This document shows positions 1-5,009 of a stretch of DNA of 5,009 nucleotides, one piece after another; position 1 is the stretch's first letter, and every line of letters begins with the position of its first letter. The notes under the pieces are model-generated. The model was not told the origin of the DNA, made no database searches, and saw nothing but the letters and a program-made list of their open reading frames with translations. The stretch lies in NCBI GenBank assembly GCA_017578085.1, contig PKQR01000159.1, positions 1 to 5,009 on the forward strand. Direction: 5' to 3'. Origin of the DNA: Bacillota bacterium. Lineage in GTDB: Bacteria; Bacillota; Limnochordia; Limnochordales; ZCTH02-B6. The translations under genes and the position numbers were made by a program.

Positions 1-437
1 GCCGCCCGGAACGTATCCGCGGCCCCGATGATGACCCGCCGGCCCTCCTGGCGGAACCGGTAGGCCAGCTTGCCGATGCTGGTCGTCTTGCCGGCGCCGT
101 TGACGCCGACGATGAGCATGGCCGTCAAACCCTCGGGCTTCACGTTCAGCGGCCGGGCCACCGGCTTCAACACGGCCAAGATTTCCTCTTGCAGCATCGT
201 CTTGACCGCCGCTGGGTCCCGGGGTGACTCCCGCCGCACCCGCTCCCGCAGCCTGTCCATGATGCGCAGGGTGGTGGCCACGCCGGCATCGGCCTGGATG
301 AGCGCCTCCTCGAGGCCCTCGAAGACCTCCTCGTCAATCCGCCCGCCCAGGAGCGTATCCACCCGCTCCGCGAGCCCCGCCCGGGTGCGGGCCAATCCTT
401 CCCGCAGCCGTTGCAGCCATCCGCCGCCAAAGGCCAT
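1..437 (-). CDS. ftsY: Signal recognition particle receptor FtsY, N-terminal part (cut by window edge)
   Basis: FtsY is the SRP-receptor GTPase at the inner face of the cytoplasmic membrane. It pairs with Ffh to hand ribosome-nascent chain complexes to SecYEG. My translation gives 145 codons before the window edge. Residues 1-25 (MAFGGGWLQRL...) form a basic amphipathic helix of the membrane-contacting kind. The helical N domain follows, with ALIQADA at about 45-51 corresponding to the family's ALLEADV motif. The G domain starts near 107, with the P-loop GVNGAGKTT at 111-119, then IGKLA and the DTFRA motif at 141-145, where the sequence ends. There is no long acidic A domain, so this is the short NG-type form usual in Bacillota. 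I chose the ATG at 437 because the TGGAGGG sequence lies 6 bases upstream; the in-frame ATG at 443 directly abuts that sequence. It follows smc by 59 bases on the same strand, probably in one operon. Ffh shares the NG fold, but the N-terminus and smc adjacency favour FtsY. Confidence 0.95.
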   Translation of the reverse strand, partial: MAFGGGWLQRLREGLARTRAGLAERVDTLLGGRIDEEVFEGLEEALIQADAGVATTLRIMDRLRERVRRESPRDPAAVKTMLQEEILAVLKPVARPLNVKPEGLTAMLIVGVNGAGKTTSIGKLAYRFRQEGRRVIIGAADTFRA

Positions 438-443
438 GACCAT

Positions 444-450
444 CCCTCCA
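444..450 (-). promoter_or_regulatory. Shine-Dalgarno sequence of ftsY
   Basis: TGGAGGG on the minus strand ends 6 bases before the ATG at 437. It touches the alternative ATG at 443 with no spacer, so it favours the shorter start (MAFGGG rather than MVMAFGGG). Confidence 0.75.
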
Positions 451-496
451 GCTAATCCCGTTGAGATGACTCTACCACCGTCGAGGCGGCTTTTCA

Positions 497-3400
497 TCAG
501 GCCGTGGTCGCTCGCGCCTTTTGCAGATCCAGGGAAACCAAGGTCGAGACCCCGGGATGGGCCGCGGTCACGCCGTACAGGACCGAGGCCGCCTCCATCG
601 TCGTCGCCCGGTGGGTGATGACGATGAACTGCGCGTGCTGGGCGGCATCGAGCAGCAGCCGCTGAAACCGGCCGAGATTCGCCTCATCCAGTGCGGCGTC
701 GATCTCGTCCAGCACGTAGAACGGGCTTGGGTTGACCCGGAGCATCGCAAACAGGAGTGCCGTCGCGGTCAGCGCCCGCTCGCCGCCGGAGAGGGCCAAC
801 AAGTGCTGGGTGCGCCGGCCCGGCAGCTGCACGTGAACATCGACCCCGCCGTCAGGGGGCACCAGCGACAGCTGCGCCCGCCCTCCGCCAAAAAGCTGCT
901 GGAAAATGTCGTCGAACGCCTCGGCCACTTGCTCCAGCGTCGCGTTGAATCGCTCCTCGCAGATCCGGTCCAGGCGGGCAATGGCCTCCCGCAGTGACCC
1001 GGCCGCACGTTCCAGGTCCGCCTGCTGTTCCTGGAGAAAAGCCAGCCGCCGCTCCAACTCCGCCAGCTCGTCGGCAGCGCCCAGGTTGACGGCGCCCAGC
1101 GCGTCCAGTTCCTCCTGCAGGCGGCGCATCTCTTGGGGAGACGCCTCAGTGCTTGCCGCCACCTCTGCGGCGGCCTCCGGGACAATTTCCAGCTCCGCCA
1201 TGCGCTCGGCAACGGCGTCCAGCGCCGCCCGGTGCCGGCCGCTCTCGGCCTCCAGCGCCCACACCTGCTCCCGCGCCTTCTCGACCGCGGCGGCTGCCTG
1301 GGCGCGGCGGTGCTCCCGCCCGTCGGCCTCGGCCTGGGCGGCGGCCACCGCCTCTTGCGCCGCTTGCACCCGGGCCAAGGCGTCCCGGACCGCCCGCTCA
1401 GCCTCCGGCAAGGCTTGCATGAGACGGGCCTCTTCCGCCTGCAGCCGCTGGCCCTCGGCATCCAGCTCGGCCGAGAGCTTGTCCAGGCGCTCAAGCTCGG
1501 CGCGGATGGCCGCCGCCTGCGCCTGCCATTGCTCCCGGGCCCGCAAGAGGCCCCGCAGGGCTTCTTCTTGCGCCGCCAGGCGAGCCCGCACCTCGCCAAG
1601 GGCGTCGAGCCGGCGCCGGCGGCCCTCGTCCTCCCGGCGGCTCTGCTCGGTCAGATCGGCCAACGCCTGGCGCAGCCCGTCCTCGCGCGCCTCCAGAGCC
1701 GCAACCTCCGCCTGCAGCTCCGCCAGCCGCTCCGCGGCACCGGCCGCAGCCCGCTGGGCCTCGGCCTGCTCTTCTTCATTGAGGGCGATGCTCTTCTCAA
1801 TGCGCTCAATGCTGCTGGCCAGGGATTGGCTTGCCTGCCGCTTCTCGGCCAGGGCCACTTCGTCGGCCTGGGCGGCGGTGCGGATGGCCGAGAGCTGCTG
1901 CTCCAACGCCTCCACCCGTGCGGCCAACTCCGCCGCCTGCCGTTCCCGGCGCTCCAACTCCTCCTGGCCGCGCTGCACCCGTTGGGCCAGTTCCCTGAGC
2001 TCCCGCCGCCGGGCCAAAAGGCCCCCGCCGGTTTCCGCCGGCGCGGAGCCTCCGGTCACGGGCCCGCCTGGCACCACCAGCTCCCCGGCAAGGGTCACCA
2101 GCCGGACGTTGGCGGGCAGCGCCCGGGCCAGTTCCAACGCCCGGGGCAGCGTCTCCACCACCAGCGTGCGTCCCAGCAAATGGTCTGCCACGATCCGCAG
2201 CCGCGGCTCATATTCGACCAGCTCCGCCGCCCGGCCCACAACCCCGGGTTGCGTCAGGACGCCCGCCAGCTCGCTGGGCCACGGCCGGCCCCGCAGCGTT
2301 TCCAAAGCCAGGAAAGTGGCCCGCCCGGCCCGGCGCGCCTTGAGGTATTCGATGGCCCGTTGCACGCCCTGCTCGTCGGCCATGACGATGTACTGCAACG
2401 CGCCGCCGAGGGCCACGTGAATCGCGACCTCAACCCGCGCCGGTACGACCAGAAGCTGCGCGACGGTGCCCAACAGCCCTGGCAGCGATGGCGCCGCGCT
2501 CAGCACGGCCTTGACCGCGGGCTGGTAACCCTCGTGGCTCTCCTCAAGCCGCTCCAAGGCCTGAAGCGTCGCCCGCACTTCCGACAGGCGGGCCCGGGCC
2601 TCGTCCACGGCCCGCCGCCCTTCTTTCAAGGCTTCGCGCGCCGACGCCAGCGCCGCCTGCACTTGCTCGGCCTCTGTCCGCCGCTCCTTGAGCCGCCGGG
2701 CGTGCTCGTCAGCGGCGGCCAACGCCTCGCTCAGCGCCGCCTGGGCCGCGGCCCGCTCCCTTTCCAGCGCATCCCGGGCCGCCGCCAAGCGCTCGAGCCG
2801 CGCCCGTGCGCCCGCCATCTCGCCCTCGAGCCGGCGCACCTCATTGCGGGCCTGCGCCAGGCGCTGCAGCACCTCGAGCACCTCAGCCTGGGCCCGCTCC
2901 AGGCGCGCAGAGACTTCCTGGTGCTGCGCCTCATAGGCCGCCAATTCCCGCTCATGCGCCGCCACCTGTTCCCGGATCTCGGCCGTCGCCGCTTCCTGCT
3001 GAGCCAGCTCCTGCGCGAGGCGCTCCATTTGCTGTCTCGCCTCCTGCAGGCCGTTGATCTGACGGGCTTGGTCCGCCTGCAGGCTCTCCCGCTGCCGCGC
3101 GACGGCCTGGCCTTTCACCCGCGCCAGTTCGAGGCTGTGGGCCAGCTCCGCCCGCCGCGCCTCGGCGGCGTGCAAGGCTTGGCGCGCCGCTTCCAGCTCC
3201 CTTTGCGCCTCGGTCAGACGGGCCCGGCTCCCCTGGGCCTCGGCGTCGGCTGCGGCCAACTCCGCTTCCGCCGCCTCCAGGGCTACCCGGGCGACCGCGA
3301 GCCGCTCAGACGCCCGCTGCCAGCGGTCGCAAGCCGCCTGCCACTCCCTGGCCAGGCGCGCAATTTGCAGTTGGCGCAGCCGCTGGGAAAGCTCCCGCCA

Positions 3401-4042
3401 GCGGGCGGCAGCCGCTGCCTGCGCCGTCAACTCCCGGGCGCGGGCGGACAACTCGCCTACCAGGTCCCGCACCCGTTCCAGGTCGGCTTGGGCTTGGGCC
3501 AGTTTGGCCATGGCCTCGCGCTTTTGCGCTTGATAGCGGCTAGTGCCGGCCGTCTCTTCCAAAAGCAGCCGGCGATCAAGGGGATGGGCGCTGAGGATGC
3601 TGTCGATCTCCCCCTGGCCCACTACCGCCATGCCGCCCTTGCCAAGCCCCGTGCCGAGGAAGAGCTCCTGGATATCCCGCAAGCGGCACGGCTCCCCGTT
3701 GATGAGAAACTCGCTTTCGCCCGAGCGGAAAATGCGGCGGGTGATGGCCACCTCGGTGTAAGGCAGGGGCAGGGTTTCGTCGCTGTTGTCCAAAATCAGC
3801 GTCACCTGGGCGAGACCCAGGGGTTTCCGGGTGGCGGTGCCGTTGAAGATGAGGTCCGGCGCCCGCGGCGACCTGAGTGCCCGGTTGCTCTGCTCGCCCA
3901 GCACCCAGCGGATCGCGTCGACGATGTTGCTCTTGCCGCTGCCGTTAGGCCCAACGATGGCCGTGACGCCGGGGCCGAAGCGGATCTCGGTCTTGTCCGG
4001 GAACGACTTGAAGCCCAAGAGTTGCAGGGCCTGCAGGCGCAA
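497..4042 (-). CDS. smc: Chromosome partition protein SMC, full length, probable TTG start
   Basis: SMC is the ATPase of the bacterial condensin complex with ScpA and ScpB; it extrudes DNA loops and helps resolve and segregate replicated origins. The 1181-residue product has the whole family layout at the usual length of about 1,180. The N-terminal head carries Walker A GPNGSGKSN (31-39) and the Q-loop VVGQGEID (Q143). A coiled-coil arm rich in Ala, Glu, Arg and Gln spans about 165-505. The hinge at about 506-664 ends in the glycine-rich VPGGPVTGGS. The return coil spans about 670-1015. The C-terminal head has signature LSGGERALTA (from 1084), Walker B FYVLDE (D1112, E1113), D-loop LDEAN (1118-1122) and switch ITHR (H1144). 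The two arms are similar in length, as an antiparallel fold requires. The frame continues upstream to an ATG at 4084, but that ATG lacks a ribosome site and adds 14 unfamiliar residues. The TTG at 4042 gives LRLQALQLLGFKSF, matching the usual SMC N-terminus, and has a perfect Shine-Dalgarno sequence. It lies 57 bases after the sigma gene and 59 before ftsY. Confidence 0.97.
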   Translation of the reverse strand: MRLQALQLLGFKSFPDKTEIRFGPGVTAIVGPNGSGKSNIVDAIRWVLGEQSNRALRSPRAPDLIFNGTATRKPLGLAQVTLILDNSDETLPLPYTEVAITRRIFRSGESEFLINGEPCRLRDIQELFLGTGLGKGGMAVVGQGEIDSILSAHPLDRRLLLEETAGTSRYQAQKREAMAKLAQAQADLERVRDLVGELSARARELTAQAAAAARWRELSQRLRQLQIARLAREWQAACDRWQRASERLAVARVALEAAEAELAAADAEAQGSRARLTEAQRELEAARQALHAAEARRAELAHSLELARVKGQAVARQRESLQADQARQINGLQEARQQMERLAQELAQQEAATAEIREQVAAHERELAAYEAQHQEVSARLERAQAEVLEVLQRLAQARNEVRRLEGEMAGARARLERLAAARDALERERAAAQAALSEALAAADEHARRLKERRTEAEQVQAALASAREALKEGRRAVDEARARLSEVRATLQALERLEESHEGYQPAVKAVLSAAPSLPGLLGTVAQLLVVPARVEVAIHVALGGALQYIVMADEQGVQRAIEYLKARRAGRATFLALETLRGRPWPSELAGVLTQPGVVGRAAELVEYEPRLRIVADHLLGRTLVVETLPRALELARALPANVRLVTLAGELVVPGGPVTGGSAPAETGGGLLARRRELRELAQRVQRGQEELERRERQAAELAARVEALEQQLSAIRTAAQADEVALAEKRQASQSLASSIERIEKSIALNEEEQAEAQRAAAGAAERLAELQAEVAALEAREDGLRQALADLTEQSRREDEGRRRRLDALGEVRARLAAQEEALRGLLRAREQWQAQAAAIRAELERLDKLSAELDAEGQRLQAEEARLMQALPEAERAVRDALARVQAAQEAVAAAQAEADGREHRRAQAAAAVEKAREQVWALEAESGRHRAALDAVAERMAELEIVPEAAAEVAASTEASPQEMRRLQEELDALGAVNLGAADELAELERRLAFLQEQQADLERAAGSLREAIARLDRICEERFNATLEQVAEAFDDIFQQLFGGGRAQLSLVPPDGGVDVHVQLPGRRTQHLLALSGGERALTATALLFAMLRVNPSPFYVLDEIDAALDEANLGRFQRLLLDAAQHAQFIVITHRATTMEAASVLYGVTAAHPGVSTLVSLDLQKARATTA

Positions 4043-4050
4043 CGGGGCGG

Positions 4051-4059
4051 CACCTCCTT
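4051..4059 (-). promoter_or_regulatory. Strong Shine-Dalgarno sequence that sets the TTG start of smc
   Basis: The minus strand reads AAGGAGGTG, fully complementary to the 16S anti-Shine-Dalgarno core. Its GGAGG ends 10 bases before the TTG at 4042. It is the best ribosome site in the window and supports TTG over the upstream in-frame ATG at 4084, which has nothing comparable before it. Confidence 0.8.
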
Positions 4060-4074
4060 GGCAACCACCCCTGC

Positions 4075-4103
4075 ATTTTACCATAGGCCCAGGTCGATTT
4101 TAA
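4075..4103 (-). promoter_or_regulatory. Possible housekeeping-type promoter for smc
   Basis: On the minus strand, TTAAAA (4103-4098, 4 of 6 matches to TTGACA) is followed after exactly 17 bases by TAAAAT (4080-4075, 5 of 6 matches to TATAAT). Two A/T-rich hexamers at ideal spacing stand out in such GC-rich DNA. The -35 box overlaps the stop codon of the sigma gene. Transcription would start near 4068, leaving a leader of about 25 bases holding the smc Shine-Dalgarno sequence and excluding the ATG at 4084. This fits the TTG start. It is a match by eye only, and read-through from the sigma gene is equally possible. Confidence 0.42.
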
Positions 4104-4798
4104 CCGCTGAGGCTGACGTTGACCCGCACGTAGAGGTCTTTCCGCCGACGCGCCGACAGCGGCACCCGCGGGTCCAAAAGCGATCCGTACCTCTCCACCA
4201 GCCGGCGCAGCTTAAGCCTGACCCGGGTGCGCGCGTTGTCCACAGCCTTTGGGCTCACCCCGATGGCCCGTTCGATCTCCTGGATCGTATAGCCCTGCAG
4301 GAGCAGGCCAAACACCGTGTATTCCAGGAGCGACAGGTGGTTACGCAGCAGCCTGGCCAGGTGCTGTGAGGCCAGCTTCTCCGCGACGGATTCCAGCGGA
4401 TCAGGCTGGGTTGCGTCGTCGCAGCGTTCCAACATGGTGCGGGAGTCGTCGCCCGGAAGGGTGCTGTAGAGGGAAACCGCGTCGTTGAGGGCCTTGTGCT
4501 TGCTGTTGTTGGTCTGTTTGATGGCGTTGTAGACCTTGCGCACGATGCACAAGTAAGCGAAGGAGCTGAACTTGACATCGAACTCGTGGGGACGGTACTC
4601 CTCGATGGCGCCGAGAAGCCCGATGAGCCCCTCCTGCATCAGGTCCTCGAACTCCAGGAAGCTGGAATAATGGTGCCGCACGATGTGCTTGACCATGGGG
4701 ATGTACTTTTGCACGAGAGCTTCCTTGGCGGCCCCATCCCCTTCCCGGATGCGCGCAAGCAGCGCCAAGTCCTGCAGCTGGTTGTCACCGCCGCGCAT
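4100..4798 (-). CDS. Sigma-70 family sigma factor, SigH/Spo0H-like
   Basis: This is a 232-residue alternative sigma factor that would direct RNA polymerase to a stationary-phase or sporulation gene set. Region 2 spans about residues 26-115. It includes EDLMQEGLIGLLGAIEEY (2.2) and FSSFAYLCIVRKVYNAIKQT (2.3-2.4), followed by KHKALNDAVSL. From memory this parallels FAELCITRQIITAIK...KHIPLNSYVSL in Bacillus subtilis SigH. A short linker (about 116-140) replaces region 3. Region 4 spans about 141-203, with the helix-turn-helix YTIQEIERAIGVSPKAVDNARTR split over 170-192. There is no region 1.1. A basic tail of about 28 residues after region 4 is longer than I recall for B. subtilis SigH. I start at the ATG at 4798, which has AGGGAGGGG 5 bases upstream; the in-frame ATG at 4822 abuts a second GGGAGG and would add eight residues. 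It sits between spoVS and smc on the same strand, not beside the rpmG-secE-nusG genes of classical sigH. It may therefore be a relocated sigH or a paralogue, and I leave the symbol blank. The family assignment is firm; the exact subgroup is not. Confidence 0.9.
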   Translation of the reverse strand: MRGGDNQLQDLALLARIREGDGAAKEALVQKYIPMVKHIVRHHYSSFLEFEDLMQEGLIGLLGAIEEYRPHEFDVKFSSFAYLCIVRKVYNAIKQTNNSKHKALNDAVSLYSTLPGDDSRTMLERCDDATQPDPLESVAEKLASQHLARLLRNHLSLLEYTVFGLLLQGYTIQEIERAIGVSPKAVDNARTRVRLKLRRLVERYGSLLDPRVPLSARRRKDLYVRVNVSLSG

Positions 4799-4803
4799 CG
4801 CGT

Positions 4804-4812
4804 CCCCTCCCT
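4804..4812 (-). promoter_or_regulatory. Shine-Dalgarno sequence favouring the 4798 start of the sigma gene
   Basis: The minus strand reads AGGGAGGGG, ending 5 bases before the ATG at 4798. A second GGGAGG (4828-4823) directly precedes the in-frame ATG at 4822 with no spacer, too close for normal initiation there. The pair makes two overlapping candidate initiation sites, of which the downstream one is better spaced. Confidence 0.7.
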
Positions 4813-4900
4813 GTCCAGCCATCCTCCCTTCAAGATCTATGGCTTGTCTAGGGAGAATATGACGCGACGCGCGGGGCCAGCTGCCGGTTTCAGCGCCCGA

Positions 4901-5009
4901 TCAGCGCGGACCGACGATGAACCGGATCGCGGTGCGCTCCTCGCCGTCGATCTCGATTTCGCTGAACGCGGGCACGCACACCAGGTCGATGCCGTTGGGC
5001 GCCACAAAA
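4901..5009 (-). CDS. spoVS: Stage V sporulation protein S, C-terminal 35 residues (cut by window edge)
   Basis: The minus-strand frame entering at the window's right edge encodes 35 residues, FVAPNGIDLVCVPAF through EIDGEERTAIRFIVGPR, ending at TGA (4903-4901). This closely matches the end of SpoVS as I remember it (FVAPSGVDLICIPAF...IDGEERTAIKLIVEPR). SpoVS is a small, highly conserved protein of about 86 residues with an Alba-like fold and probable nucleic-acid binding. In B. subtilis its loss affects septation and late sporulation (stage V). It is widespread in spore-formers and also found in Thermus and Deinococcus. The start, ribosome site and promoter lie outside the window. The stop is 102 bases before the start of the sigma gene on the same strand, so co-transcription is possible. 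The assignment rests on a short fragment, but the match covers nearly every position. Confidence 0.88.
   Translation of the reverse strand, partial: FVAPNGIDLVCVPAFSEIEIDGEERTAIRFIVGPR

Noticed and set aside
438..496. Possible terminator between smc and ftsY
   Set aside because: The only hairpin I see (CCGCC/GGTGG with one G-T pair) is short and has no T-run after it, so it does not look like an intrinsic terminator. Read-through from smc into ftsY is more likely.
70..618. A 182-codon plus-strand open frame opposite the start of ftsY and the end of smc
   Set aside because: Both genes opposite it are clearly real from conserved motifs. The frame's product is low-complexity, Arg/Ser/Pro-rich, and has no recognisable domain.
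906..2420. A 504-codon open frame on the plus strand opposite smc
   Set aside because: The Ser/Ala/Arg-rich translation without motifs is the expected shadow of alanine-, glutamate- and arginine-rich coiled-coil codons. The smc frame opposite is unambiguous.
1000..3500. Repetitive-looking GC-rich sequence within smc
   Set aside because: The recurrent Ala/Glu/Arg/Gln codons reflect heptad coiled-coil composition. I saw no exact tandem or dispersed repeat units.
1133..4369. A very long open frame on the plus strand (1078 codons) opposite smc and the end of the sigma gene
   Set aside because: Its codons align exactly with the codons of smc and the sigma gene on the other strand, so it stays open simply because these GC-rich genes avoid TTA, CTA and TCA codons. 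It ends at the complement of a TCA serine codon in the sigma gene. Its product is Leu/Pro/Arg/Gln-rich with no recognisable domain, and it crosses a gene boundary.
4799..4900. Possible terminator or promoter between spoVS and the sigma gene
   Set aside because: I see no GC-rich stem followed by a T-run, and no -35/-10 pair with good spacing or clear SigH-type AGGAWWT...GAATT match. TAGACA resembles a -35 box, but nothing like a -10 lies 16-18 bases on. The stretch around 4829-4861 is less GC-rich than its surroundings but otherwise unremarkable.

Overview
The window is about 5 kb of GC-rich, densely coded chromosomal DNA. All supported genes lie on the minus strand. Read in the direction of transcription (right to left), they are: the last 35 codons of a SpoVS protein, a SigH/Spo0H-like sigma factor, a full-length condensin SMC, and the first 145 codons of the SRP receptor FtsY. 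The presence of SpoVS with a SigH-type sigma factor, plus the smc-ftsY adjacency familiar from Bacillus and relatives, suggests a spore-forming or spore-derived Bacillota with high genomic GC. Such lineages include the Symbiobacterium, Thermaerobacter and Limnochorda types. This placement is inference from gene content and base composition; species cannot be assigned. SpoVS also occurs in some non-sporulating thermophiles such as Thermus.

Layout: 1-437 is ftsY, cut by the window edge inside its GTPase domain. 438-496 is a short gap. 497-4042 is smc, with a probable TTG start behind a perfect Shine-Dalgarno sequence. 4043-4099 is a short gap that may hold a promoter for smc. 4100-4798 is the sigma factor. 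4799-4900 is a gap with no clear terminator or promoter. 4901-5009 is the 3' end of spoVS. No gene-free stretch exceeds about 100 bases. I see no RNA genes, mobile elements, CRISPR arrays or substantial repeats.

Functionally, SMC compacts and segregates the chromosome and FtsY delivers signal-recognition-particle complexes to the membrane, so the smc-ftsY half is housekeeping. The spoVS-sigma half belongs to stationary-phase and sporulation control. The sigma gene directly upstream of smc, where rnc (RNase III) sits in Bacillus, is the most notable point of gene order. I found no convincing evidence of a novel system; this is mostly an ordinary core region with a few points worth checking.
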